This document shows positions 52,050 through 64,000 of a stretch of 64,000 nucleotides of DNA, piece after piece (positions within the stretch are counted from its first letter, which is position 1; the number at the start of each line of letters is the position of its first letter). The stretch lies in NCBI GenBank assembly GCA_019400425.1, contig JAFREE010000011.1, forward strand, positions 62,001-126,000, read 5' to 3'. This DNA is from Hymenochaete sp. R1 (lineage: Eukaryota; Basidiomycota; Agaricomycetes; Hymenochaetales; Hymenochaetaceae). Made by a program: the position numbers and the translations under genes. The notes beneath the pieces are model-generated. The model searched no databases and had not been told where the DNA came from. It was given only the letters and a program-made list of their open reading frames with translations.

Positions 52050-55000
52050 CGTTACTGAAATCAAGGAGGCTTAGGTGCAGTACTGATGGGAAGTGAGAGA
52101 GTTGAAGGTATCTGTCGAAGTGTGAAGAAATCGCATAAATACATGCTTGTAAATGCGGTCACATGACGGATGCCGGTGCGATTCGTTGGTGCGGCGGATC
52201 GTCAAGATCAGTCAGCGTTCTTTCATATGACAAGATTAGATACCGTCATTCCGCTACGACGTCCGATCCAGAGCATGTATGTAATGTGATGACAAAAAAG
52301 GTTATTCCTTCAAGCACTGGGTGGGTGCTAAACAACGCGAGATTCTACAAAAAAACCTTTTAAAATGTTTCTAGGCAGAAATTGTATTTACAGTACCATT
52401 AGACAGCGAATCTTCTCTTCCGCCACAGGACGTCGCATACCGGAACTCCATTAATGATATATTTTCCTCGAAATTGTATCCAAGTCGTCCAGAGATGTGT
52501 TGTACTAAGCGTCTTTGCTCGGTCACCTCTTCAACGCGGTCCGCGACTCCACCCTAAAGGGAACAGCGGCAGCAAACAGCGGCCGCTTGATTCGAGCATG
52601 TGTCTACCCTCGGTGAGGAGGTCTTTACACACATCTTACGAAACTTATTCAGAAACGGGAAATGAAGGACTATCCTCTACGCCAGCGCGGGTAGGGCCTG
52701 CGTGCGACTCTCCAAAACCAGTACATCCTCCAGTAGAGAAATACATCGCAGCTATATTATCCGCATAGTGTATCTACAGCCCTGTAATTATGTATGAGAA
52801 GTAGAATCCTTTTCGAAACTATATCACTCACATCTAAAAATATATATTAAACCAAACTCATGCCTTCAGTCAACATCGTGGAAAAGGTTTGTCGGAGAAA
52901 TAAAAAATATGAATATGAATGTTGTACAGAACACGGCAGTGAACAACCCACGTAGCCAACAGCCGCACGTAGATCATGACTGCTGGAAACGCCACCAGAT
53001 CCGGTGCCAACGTTGTGACCACTTACTTACTACTGATTCGACCAAGTTTCGCCGAAACGTTATTTGATCCAGTCGTAAGTGGAATTAACAGCCTGCGCGA
53101 GAATCTCGAAGGGAATGAGGCCTGCGCGGGACGGTATCTGCGCAGCGTCCGTCGAACACGGAAGGGCGATCCAAATCGTGGATGCGTACGATCAAGCTCG
53201 GTTTTAAATGAGCGCCAGAACTCGAGCCTAAACTTCCCTAAAGCTACGTTCGAGTCAATATTAAGTTCATAGAGTGATCTTTGGTGGTCATATGCTGTAC
53301 TCACCTCAAGCTCGGGGTTACGTATTCATTTAAAGGGGAGAGTATCCTCTTCATTGTAGTAGTCATCGCTACATTGCCATTGGCGAAAGCCCATAACGAT
53401 CAACAATGCTTGAGCGTGCTTGACTAGCTAGCGGCGCATAAGACTTGAGCCGATGATACGATATAATGCGACTCGGAACCACTACGCAACTTTCGTATTG
53501 GCGGACGCTCCCGGAGTATTCTGGTGGCTGAATTAATCAAACGGATAAGCTTTGGGGGTATCATGCCTCTGAGTTGAATTATTAGTGGATGGGATGTAGA
53601 TAGGTAAAAGACAGTCCAATTGGGGCTCGGCGATTGAACTCCTGATAAGAGATGCGTGAGGACTCGGGCTGGATAATTCAGGTAATTTAATGCGAGTTTT
53701 CGAGCTTTAGATGTCATTGCGGGAGGATCTCATTGAACCTTGAAGTTGTAACGCCTCGGAGCATTCTTAGGATCTGAGGGATCAAAGTGAGCTAGAAAGA
53801 GCGATGAGGGCACGCAAGGGCCTAGAACCTACCATGGCTTCGACTTTCCATCCTTCGCCCTTTATATCTCTTCATCAGATGTATGCCGTACATCGATTTA
53901 CGATGGTCCAACAAAGTTCACGAGTAAGAAGGAAGGAGCGGCACACTGCAGCTGGTTTGCATGTGTTCGGACTGAGTCGGAAATGGTGGCGGCAGGAGGT
54001 CAATGAAAGTGAATGAAAGAGGTCAGATCGAATCGGATCGATAGTGGATGTCGTACTAGTAATAGTAAGAGATCAGATCACGAAGTACGACAACTACAGT
54101 AAAGAAAGCATACCACCTACCCAAAGTCCATTCTATTCATTTGAGTCTCAAGATATGTCCCGTCGGAGATGAGTCTGCTCGGCGATGGCGCCGAGGAGGG
54201 GAAGGATTAAAAGAATACTGATAAGCATATATAAAAGGAGCCTTTGGTCATGGCATGATCAATTCAATGCTCACGAACGGTGGGCCGATGGGATGAGTTG
54301 CCTGATAAGTAAGTTGGGCTTGAAAAAAATGAGCCAAGCTGGTGGGGAGACTCGGAAAGACGGAAGCAAGGAACAGACCTTACTGAGAGACGATTGCTTT
54401 TGATATGAGTTCATCGAGTTGTGTTGGACTTGCCAGCAGCGTTAGGGGCCTTTCCAGCAAGCTTGAGTTGGGTATAAACACAGTTTCATAAGGTCTTTCG
54501 AGTACATGCCAACGCCAGATGTACGTGTCGCTCGAAGAAGAATCATATGCATAAGTATGCACGAGACACGACTATGGAGGTCGGCGGAAGCGGGAAGCGC
54601 TCTCCCGTGCCTTCATCTCCACATCAGTCCCGATTTCGTCTGTCGGTATCGCTGTTCTCTCTGCAAGGCGCCACGACTGAGCGTCTGAAGGATGGTGAGA
54701 TTTCTCCTTGAGGTAGCATTGAGGCACATACGCCCTCACAGACAACTACTAATACGCTGCATGTTCCGTCGCCGCCGAGACAATATTAATTCCCAGCGTG
54801 CAATCGGATCTCTTCGTGTCGTCTCCTAGGTTTACTGTAAAGCGCGTTTTCCTTCTTCCTTTATGAATTCGCGGAGCTTCAATGTACAGCTCTTCCCGGC
54901 GACAAATAAGAAATACATGATTACTGTGCAGCAAGAAAAGTCTGGAGGTTGAGACACGTTTCGTTATCGTCGTTGTCGTCGAGTAAGATGCCGCCGGACG

Positions 55001-56748
55001 AAGATTTTCCCTACCAACCAGTACTGAGACCGTGCAACGCCGACTGCTCGCGTCATCAGCTGGCGAAACGAGCTGCTGCGGAGAAGACACTGCCAAATAA
55101 AGACCTTTTCTTCTTTTCGAGTCCAAGTTCCCGAAGGGCGTGACGGGAATCTCTTCAAATCTTTCCTTTACAGGCAGGAGAAAATACTACCAAATTCCGT
55201 TTTCCGTCGTGACATGAATTGAATTGCAAGGTATGAGAAATACTCCCGGACATGAAGCTTGAAAGATCCGGATCTTTCACGCACAGGTGCTTGTTGTGTG
55301 CTGTGCTAATGCTAGCGCTGCTGTAGTCGGCCGATCAGGTTAAGTTAGCGCTGAACGCACTTTGTCGTGTGTGTTTGAATGAGCAAATGCAGACAAGTTG
55401 CCAGAGCTAGAGCTCGCGACCGCCGGTCCCGAAGCCGTCGTCGACGGAGAAGAAGCTCTTTCAGAATAAGCAGTAGCGGCTGTAAGCGAGGAATGTAATG
55501 GAACACAATCGAGAGCTACTTTTTTTTTTAACAACCTCACTTCTCACTTGAATGTCTAGAACATGCACAGGATCATGACGGGAATTTCGCCACATCCACA
55601 TCTTTGTGTATATGTTTTAAAAAAACTTCACCGTCTCACAATGAGATGGGTTGTCGTCGATATCACAGTCGCATTTTCTGCACTCGAGGACGAGGACTCG
55701 GAAGATGCGCTTCTAGTGTTTTTCCGGCTCGACTTGGCCGGACGTCGGTGATGGGAGGAAGGTGAATGAAAAGAGGAAGAGAGTCGTTAGCCGGACGATT
55801 TCGGCCGCTTCTCTCAAAAGCAACGCCCGGTAGTTTGGCGAGTATACTCATCCCGCCGCGTGCGAAAAGGGTCTAGATCTGAACTAATATTTTAATTAGC
55901 AGTGCAACTTCCATAATGAGGTTTAAAGACCTAAATGTGGTAAGTATACTCTTATTTACATAAGTACAGAATTTCTGTTATACTTCCTGATGCGGAAGTA
56001 AGTGACCCGCCCGGCGTCTTCTGAATTTCTGAGAGAGAAGATTGTCTTCAGCAGCTTACAACCTTGTCCACGCCTTCCTCCGTTCCTCGTCCCCGTTCCC
56101 CGCTCAGCCTCTTTGCCGTCGTCTTCATTGCCGTCGTCGTCAGCGTCGTTGTCGCCCACCTGCTCGTGTTCGCGTTGAAAAAAAACGTGTTTTGTAATTG
56201 CAGCTTTGATAGCGTGTCGTATTCGACCTGGCCGACTCTATCTTCCATAGAAGTCTCCGCGTGTGCGCGCCGAAATTGGTGAACATTTCAGCATCTTGCA
56301 ACGCCTCCAGCACAGCCAACACCTCCTCTTGTAACGTGCTTTTTTGCTGCAGCTTTCATCGAAGTGTACTGGAAAGGGGGAAAGCATCCAGTGTGGTGGT
56401 AGTTTCAGAAACTTGTCTCTTTGGTCGGTTAATGTGAGTGACCCACAGGTTCTTATAGCATGGATCATGCATGTCGGCTCATTCTTCATTGCTTGCACCC
56501 AGTTGTCTATCCACGCGCCAGAAGTGTCAGGACACGCCTTACCTGCCGTACATTCCATCATTTCTTTCCGACAGTCACAGTCTCCTTTGACTTCTTCGTT
56601 CATCCGATCCCATCAAACAGCCCGTACTTTACGAACAAGCACCTGCTCGCACACGACGACAGACGTACATTCCCGCTCCTTAGAGTCCGTATCTTTACCG
56701 TAAACTGCATCTCGGTTCAGCTTTCCTTTCGTCAAGTCGTGCCCAGGC
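52050..56748. other. Gene-poor region, 4.7 kb
   Basis: The longest stretch without a supported gene. Open frames are at most about 140 codons, and none shows a family motif, membrane anchor or consistent splice chain. The right end, about 55.9-56.75 kb, is CT-rich and could be the long 5' leader of the regulator at 56749, with short upstream ORFs. No terminal inverted repeats, transposase remnants or tRNA-like cloverleaf were recognised by eye. Confidence 0.5.
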
Positions 56749-59700
56749 ATGGACTCGAACCAATCTACTCAGCCTCCTCAACAGCTGCATGGATCCGATG
56801 GACACATTGCGTCGCCAACCGATATGGTTGGTAGCACAGCGCCCAAGTCGGAGAATCTGAATGTCTCATTCCCTACGCTATCTTCAGACGGCCTTACGTC
56901 TTCTATTGTGCAAATGCCAGGTGCCCCGACATCATTTGAACCCGTTCCAGACGGTACACAGGCTCCTCCGCCAACCTCTCTTGCTGTGATGGACATGAGC
57001 GATCTGGACAGTCTCACCTCTCCAGACCTAAATCCCTTCCTTCCCGCACTCGCTTCTGTATCGCAACAGCAGGAGCAACATCAAAGACTACAACATCAGC
57101 AGTCGGGACAGGTCCTTTCGAGAGGAGGCCAGAACGACGATATGCAGGGACTCTCGTCTTTCCGCGAGCAATCTCCTAGCAGTGTTCATACTTCCTCAAG
57201 TAATCCGTCGTTGGCAGCTTCCCCCATTCCTGCACCTCCCCCTTTCTCCGCAGTATCAACTTCTTCGCTCGTATCGGTTCTTGATAGGTCAAACGAAGCC
57301 ATGCTTCATCGCAGTCGCTCTGGATCGTTGGCTTCTCCAGGAACGACTGCAGGTTTCAATTCGCAATCATCACCACCCCAAACCTCCCAAGAGCACTCGT
57401 TCACGTTCTCACCACCAGCACCAGCTGATTTGACCGGAATAGCCCGCCCTGATCCCGTTACTTCACCTCATATGCTTGTTGTGGACGATGTGCTGAGCAA
57501 GTAAGTGAAGTTTCCTTTTAAAGACAATATCTGTTACTGAGCGCGCTCATTTAATTCCACTGGCTTTCCCATGGACTCGTTCATGATCTAACCTGGCACG
57601 CATTTTCTGTCGTGCTCCTTTTAGTATTATGAGGGCTGCTCATTCTGCGCGGCAAGCATGCTCAATGGGACAGGGTTTCGAAGCCACCACGAAAATAGAT
57701 GAAATGCGCAAACAAATAGCACTTGTGTCTGAATTGATGTCTGCCACCGCCATCGACTCGCCTCCTAATCGGGGCAGCCCGAAGGACCAAGCGGCAATTT
57801 CGGGGAGTATTTCGGCGGCCTCATCGACGACAGGCATGTTTGGCCACAGGCATTCCATGTCGTTACCTCGGCTGAACGCGACCCCGCCAGGATTTATTCC
57901 GAACTTCCCTAATACTGGAGTACTTAACGTCCCCTCTGGTCCTCCCTCCCTCGAGCAAGTCGTAAGCTCGTCTATGCCGATGGACGTATTCGACTCGACA
58001 CTGCAAGGAAGCCCAGATTCCGATACGTCTCGAAAGCGCTGTGCATCATCGACCGGAGGTTCGAGAGTCAATAAGGCCATCCGCCTGGATTCATCGGACT
58101 CTGCCTTCCCGTCTTCAGCCAATCCAGCGACACCGCCGCCGCCCGCAAATCTGACTTTAACTGGAGTCATCAACCAGAACATGCCCGTCTCGCAAGCTTC
58201 TTCCGTTCTCCCCTCACCAGCAGTGTCAATGCCACCGCCAAACTCTGGGTTGTCATCGGGTACGACCAATACACCTTTAGTACCTTTGCCTGGATTTGGC
58301 TCTGGCCTTAACTATCCCTCGGATTTTCCGGGATCGAGGCCAGTGAGCCCCCCTCCGAGCAGCGATGCACAGACAGCAAACTGGTCGATGCTGCAGAAAC
58401 AACTGTCCGCCTCTGCCCCGGTGACGGCAGTACATCCTGCCATCGCGCAAGCTCAGGTGCAATCGGGTTTCCCTCCAATGCCCATTTCTTCTTCCTCAAA
58501 CTTGTCAATGTCCGATGCGAACTCGCAGGTAGCTCAACTCGGGATCGACCTCAACTCCGCTTCTGCCATGGCGAATGGGTGGTCAGACTTCTCTGGCACG
58601 ACGCCCAAACAGTCCCAAATGGGTACCGTACATCCTCAGGACATCGCGGGCGCATCGAATCCGCCGGGATCGGGAGCGCCAGGAGGATTGTCCTTCTCGG
58701 GCGCACCGACGAGCTCTCAAGGGTTCCCTTCGCAACCTACTCGACCTCCGCTTGTAGGAATGCACACCGCTCCTGCCATCCCACAGAATTCTGGTCTGGG
58801 CTCCCGTTCCTCATCATTTTCTCATCCGCCTCCGTCCGTGTATTCTGTCCCTGCACACAATGTCTCCTCGGGGGTACTGAATGGAAATGGACTTCCTCCC
58901 GTGGCGGTGTCGCCTGAGCAAGACCTTCCTTACCAGCAGCAACAACCGGAATTTGTTCCGAGTCAGACAAGGCAGTCGCGTGCGATGTCAAGTGCCAAGC
59001 TTCCGACCCGACGATCACCCAGTTCGTCGTCGTGTGATGACGACGCCGACTCGGACTATGGACAGGACTACTCGTTTTCAAAGAATTCACCTTCGTTCAG
59101 GAGTAGAGATAACTCTCCTCAGCGACGATACAGTATCACGAATGCGAACTCGCCCGGGGACGGGCAGGGTTCTACTCCCTCCAACGCAAACGAAATTCCG
59201 CCAGAATTCAAGACGGATGTCGATCGTATATTTTTCGAATTCTTAAACAAGATTTGTTCAAATTGTAAGTTTTTGACATCTCGACAACGTATCATGTAAT
59301 CATTACTCATATGTTTGTTTCGACATCACAGTGGACGCGACAGATGCGAAGGGTGAACTCATACACCAGACACTCATGGCTAAGAAGATGCAAAGACTGG
59401 ACGAGTCCCCCGATTTCCGACCCTTCAAGTTTCGCATACAAGCGTTCACAAATGGGTTTTTAGAAGAGGTACGGAGAATTGACAGTTTGCCCTAATCGGG
59501 GTCGCAGCGCGCCATCAAATGGGTTGAGCTAATTTTGTGGGTCCACAGCTCTCTAAGCAAGGTTTTACGGAGGACAAGATCGCGATGAAGAAGGTGCGCG
59601 CCGCAATTTAAATCTTTGTTCTGTTTTGGTGTTGTCTCCGAGGGTGCTCATCGTATACCCCCTTCTCTCTTTAACTTGCCTTTCTGTGCTGTATCCCCGT

Positions 59701-61128
59701 CTCCGTCTTTCGGACATATACGTCCGTCGCGTAGATCCGGAACTACCTCTGGACTCAGCCATACATTTCGCGTTTCAACGAGGATGGAAAGAAAGCAAAG
59801 TCGAAGGGCAATCACATCTGGAATATTGACGCGAAGAAAAAGACCGAAGGCGGGTGGGAGTTCCGGCCGTTTAAGCGTAAATTAGCTGGCGCGCCTCCGA
59901 ATGACGCGTACATTGGAGTTCGTTGGTCATGGACACCTCGAATATGGGACCCTCAAGCATCTCGGGCGAACATCCAAGTGAAGTACAACTCTCCGAACCT
60001 GCCTTCGTGGTTGTCGTGGCACAATGGCGTCTTGCAAGGGACACCGCCCCCTGACGCTAAAAGTTGCGAAGTCTTTGTCGAGGCTCGGGTGAGTGTCATC
60101 CTTTCACGCGAAAGATTTTTCATTCTCATTCTCGTTTTCTTCTTCTTTCCATATCTTCACAGACAATGCAAGACGGCATCGAGGAGACTTTGACGCAAAC
60201 ATTTGTCATAAATGTGGCGCCTGTACCTACAACGGACTTGTCATTTGGCGCTACTCGACCGTCGCTAGCGTCTGAATTTTATAATGGTCGGAGAGTGAAC
60301 AGCGACTCGATTATCCCCAATGTCGTTGGTACCGCTGGACGGTTTGTAGCCGCACGTCGCCTTTCAGGAATACATGAGCTTAATCAGACATCCAGGCCTG
60401 TACAACCTGGTATTCCCGCTAACGTTCCGGGCCAGGTCTCAACACAGGATGCGCAGATGATGCAGGTGCTTACAAGCGCAGCACAACGTGTTGCTCAGGA
60501 AGCACAGGCCCATGTTATCTCTGCACCGCACCCCCACGAAACTCCGGGCCCAGAACTTCAGGCTTTGGCGAAGCAACAACACGTGCTGACTGTCACCGCA
60601 CAAGCACTGGATCAGGAGGTCACAGTGCCGCCTGGTGCAGTTCCTCCCTCTTCGCATGCTCTCGTCTACGCTGCACAACAGGTCGTGTTTCAGGCCGCTC
60701 GTCAATGTGCCGTAGATCGAATGGATGTGATGTCGTTGGCCACGGGCATACCAACGCCCCCGTCAGCAGCAGGAGGGGCCGTGACAGTCAATGAAGTCTC
60801 GGTCGCTACACAGACAGCAGTCGCGCAAGCGGTAGAATTAACAGGTCCTCTGTCGAGTGAGGTAGATGTCATGATGACTGCAAGTTCGTTGCTTCAGCAA
60901 CAGCAACAACAGCAGTCGACATCTCGGTCTCCATCTATGATGGGCGCACCTCCACCGGCAAGTATAGATCAGCCCGCTACTCTTGTGTCGAATGCTGTCG
61001 ACGCGACGCGTCCGCATTCAACAGGTACGCTCTCATCGCAGTTCAGTTATTCTCAGCCTCCAAACTCGGTACTACCATATTCAACAGCTATTCAGCCCCT
61101 TACTTCAATAGGGCGGATTGACTTCTGA
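56749..61128 (+). CDS. Large Ser/Pro/Gln-rich putative regulator with conserved Ig-like core
   Basis: Six exons (56749-57500, 57625-59264, 59332-59468, 59549-59593, 59735-60088, 60163-61128) encode 1297 residues. The first ~800 and last ~270 are Ser/Pro/Gln-rich and disordered, including QQ-rich runs. Between them is a conserved-looking core. It runs from DATDAKGELIHQTLMAKKMQ through FRIQAFTNGFLEEL and the basic IRNYLWTQPYISRF to FRPFKRKLAGAPPNDAYIG, then RWSWTPRIWDPQ. It then has LPSWLSWHNGVLQGTPP and TQTFVINVAP, which read like a putative-Ig (He_PIG-type) fold. The pattern suggests a fungal-specific transcriptional regulator with a DNA- or protein-binding core and long activation regions. 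I cannot name the family. Exon 4 is only 45 nt. A CT-rich leader precedes the start. Confidence 0.8.
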
Positions 61129-61884
61129 GCTTTCTCGTTGCATCGCAGTATTGTGCATCTATATTCTCTCTTCTTTCTTGTTTGGTCTCATCCGTCCCCT
61201 CATGCATGTGTCTCCCGGTCGTTTATTTTTGCATTTTGCACGTGTGTCCCCTGCTCCTGCCAACCATTCATCTCGCATAATTCGCTTCCCATCCTCATGC
61301 ATATCCTCATTCCCTATTTCTTGCTATGGTGTTTCCCATGCTGCTTGTCACTCATCACACGTAAATGAATTACTTTGTATCATAAACCTACTTAGACCTT
61401 TCTGTTTTTCAACTTCTCTCTATCTCCTGTCTTTCCTCATTTGGGTTTGGGTGTGCACGCTGGATATGTCTTTAGGCCCATCAGGTGTCTTGCTTTCTTC
61501 GCCATTGCACTGCATTGACGCTGTCCCTTTTATGCCTTCTCTTCTCTTCTTTCTTTCCCTCCCAATTTCCACTTCTAATTCTTCTGGTGAGTCCACGATT
61601 TGTCGCGAGGCTCACTTCCATTTTAACTTCCCATCTTTTTCAAAAAGTTTTTGTTCCTATTGTTCCTTTTTTATCTTTTCCTTTTCCTTCTGGCCTCCCG
61701 GACAGACTTTACTCCTCTCAACTCCTCACATTCATTCAAAACAAAAGCTGTGTATTTCGTTGTATACGATTAGCTTGAAGATAAGAAAACGAACATGCAT
61801 TATTAGACGAATCCATATGGTTATCCAAATCAAATTATAAATATAGAGTTGTTGATTCTTTATTCGCGAAATTCGATTAAGAGT
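61129..61884. other. Pyrimidine-rich 3' region
   Basis: About 750 bp strongly enriched in C and T on the + strand, between convergent genes. The open frame through it (to 61840) is a composition effect, rich in Ser, Phe and Leu. Probably the 3' UTR of the regulator. Confidence 0.5.
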
Positions 61885-64000
61885 TCAGCTAGATTCAATG
61901 AAAAATGAAGTAGCGCAAGCTTCGCACTCAGTCGCAACGGACTCATTAAGAAGGGTACAGGCGGAACATGCTTTTCGTTCGAAGAGCTCGGGAACTGGGG
62001 AGGAAGACTGTGGATCCAAAATCGGTGAGTAGTGAGTTGCATCTCTGCTAAGAAGGGTACCCTTAAACGCATTGCCTTCCTCCCTCGTCCTTCTCTTCAC
62101 ACCCTTGAATGAGATGTCATCATTATCACTGTCGATATCCGTGTCGAGGTTGATCGAAAAGTCCATGACCTGCTTGACATATAGTGTATCGTTCCGGCGA
62201 ATCCGGAGGTCCGCAATCGTTTTCGCTTCGTCAGCGGCCTCTAAGCTCTGATAATGAAGTGCCAACGAGTACATCGGAGCGTTGAAATTGTCCGAAGCCT
62301 TTGGAATAGACACATAGCGGAACGACATGCGTTCGTTTGCGTAAACGGTGCATTCCCATCAATGAAAATTGATTATCATTACTTTCGCTGTACACGAGGC
62401 AAATGCGTTAACTTACCCATTCCTTTATCTCACTGACTTTCGTCTCCATGGTGACCTTCATTTGGGCTCGCCGGTGATTCTTTCCTTCCCTCAATCTTCG
62501 TGATTGCCGCAGTGAAATGGAACCAGTCCCAGGCAGAGGTGCTATCCGACGCGAGGGAACATTGATATTCGCACCGCTTTCTTTCGGTTTTTGCTCGTCT
62601 GCAGCTTTGATATCGGTAGGACTGGTTGCGCCTCTTCGTTGAAGCATAGAAGATGGGATAGGTATCTTGTCATGAACACCGAGGTAGACAACAGTGACAC
62701 TCGCTTCTGTGAAGTTGCGCATACTTTAAGAACAGTTAGGTCTGCACTATTGGCATCAACTTCATAGAATTTGCGTACTGTTCATCGCCGCAAGAACTGC
62801 AATAAGGCAACTCGCTCATCAATTTTCCGTGCTGGGTACCGTACTCGTCTGTGACCGTCTCGAGCTGCAGCTTGATAGCTATTTCGTGAGAGTATCTAAA
62901 GAGAACGGTCGCAATAAGTTTAAGAACACCTTCGGAATGAAATAGAGCGTAAGGGATCTTACAAGTTGCAAAGTACAGTCCATTCCTTCGTCTTCACGAA
63001 TGCCACAGTCTCATCTAAGTGTTGATCGTTCAAAACGTCCACCAGCAGTCCTTCGTGTGCGCATACAAGGCTGCGAGTGCCGATGCGTTCCGGACGCTTA
63101 GTCTTGCTTGGATTTGGAACCCAAGCTCTCCAATCATGGACAAATTTTGCAGGAAGTAAGAGCTGAGACTCATCCGACAACATCGCCTGTTTTCCAAAGA
63201 TATTCTCTTTAAGAAGTCGGGATAACACATCCTTTATTCAAAAGTAATCAGCAGATAAGATTGCCATCATAAAGGATAGTTTACCTTTTCGGATCGCACC
63301 CTTCTCTTCATCAATACCTTCTCCTCCTGTGCGTCAGAAATCCGTAACGTACATGTCTCGCAAGGTTCTGTATCCCATGCCAAAGGTTGCCATTTAGGAA
63401 ACAATGTTTGCAGAATTGTCATAGCCTATCTTTTTGGTGAGGATTATCACTTCGCCGGTGTTGATCACTTACCTTGTATGTAATTCTCATTCTATCCCCG
63501 CCAGAGGCTTCCAGCCCGCCATGCTCACATCGAACGTGCCGATAGTAGTCGATCCCTTCGAGATCTGACAGCTGATCAGGGGCGGGATCTGACTGACCGT
63601 AACGATGCAATTTGGGTTTCTTCAACAACCAATCTAGAAGCCAGCTTAGTACGGGGCTAATGGTCTAGCCTCAGGAAGCAACACCTTTAAGCCACGTCCG
63701 AGAGATCCAGAATCCCTCCTTCATGGTAGGTGGTTCACGTACTTCTTCTACAGCTGCTACGAGCTCTGGATGGCTGATGTGATACGACCTCTCTGCATCA
63801 ATTTATCAGTATCGGGTCCACCCTCCTCCGCATTCATATCTCTGTACTTGCCTTCAAATTCAGTTCTGACGCATTCTTCGCAGATGTCAGTCGCACGCAG
63901 CTCTGGGACGAAAGATACGCCTAAGTCTCGAAGCATATCTCTTGAGGACTGGAAAACGTATGAAATAAATGTATGCTGAGAATGGGGAGGTAGCGTACCT
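61885..64000 (-). CDS. USP48-type ubiquitin hydrolase, C-terminal part (5' partial)
   Basis: Reads off the right edge of the window; the catalytic USP domain is not visible. From the edge, exons encode DUSP-like repeats. The first is GFWISRTWLKDWLLKK, YYRHVRCEHGGL, FPKWQPL and CETC; the second is LLLPAKFVHDWRAW, LVCAHEGLLVD. A ubiquitin-like segment follows (MKVTMETKVSEIKEW, then the paired LEAADEAKTIADLRI and DTLYVK). The order DUSP-DUSP-Ubl matches USP48/UBP26, which act on histone and other nuclear ubiquitin conjugates. After the ubiquitin-like part, a CSACTLLNE-x5-CEAC motif resembles a RanBP2-type zinc finger near the C-terminus. One intron (63793-63851) begins with GC. Exact exon joins between 62330 and 62960 were not all verified. 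Confidence 0.75.

Noticed and set aside
61118..61840. 240-codon + strand ORF with hydrophobic segments
   Set aside because: It lies in a CT-rich 3' flank, which gives Ser/Phe/Leu codons by composition; no conserved motif or proper start context.

Overview
The window is nuclear DNA of a filamentous fungus, most likely an agaricomycete basidiomycete. Genes are dense and cut by many 50-65 nt GT-AG introns. Recognisable fungal orthologues lie on both strands, and several families are typical of Agaricomycetes (DUF7918, MYND-finger proteins, F-box expansions, Ser-rich wall proteins). All calls come from reading the sequence; no database search was run. Exon chains were built by hand. For nearly all genes the exon lengths sum to a multiple of three and the joins restore family motifs.

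Layout. (1) 1-4.68 kb: a major facilitator transporter (5' end outside the window) followed by a large MYND-finger protein. (2) 4.87-29.5 kb: mostly single-copy housekeeping genes: SAM37/metaxin, AFG2 AAA-ATPase, a hypothetical protein, a small coiled-coil protein, a Ser-rich GPI-type wall protein, RPC19 (RNA polymerase I/III subunit AC19), importin-5/KAP121, a hypothetical protein, an HMG-box factor, the chitin synthase chaperone CHS7, and the TFIIH helicase SSL2/XPB. (3) 29.95-34.82 kb: a second, inverted copy of the MYND-MFS pair. (4) 35.0-43.3 kb: a tandem array of four related F-box/beta-propeller-like genes on the + strand. The first is a 5'-truncated, frameshifted pseudogene next to the inverted copy. 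(5) 43.5-52.05 kb: OTU1/YOD1 deubiquitinase, a DUF7918 protein, a hypothetical coiled-coil protein and an aldo-keto reductase. (6) 52.05-56.75 kb: a gene-poor stretch. (7) 56.75-61.13 kb: a 1297-residue Ser/Pro/Gln-rich putative regulator with a conserved Ig-like core. (8) 61.9-64 kb: the C-terminal part of a USP48-type deubiquitinase (DUSP repeats, ubiquitin-like domain) running off the right edge.

The most notable feature is the ~4.65 kb inverted duplication flanking ~25.3 kb of housekeeping genes. Both copies of both genes are open. The two genes diverge at very different rates: by eye the transporter core differs at 5 of ~185 residues, the MYND protein at ~50 of ~415. One repeat boundary falls inside the last codons of the MYND gene, so the copies have different C-termini. 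The other side of copy B abuts a decapitated member of the F-box array. No prokaryote-type defence system, CRISPR array, rRNA, recognisable tRNA or intact transposon was seen.
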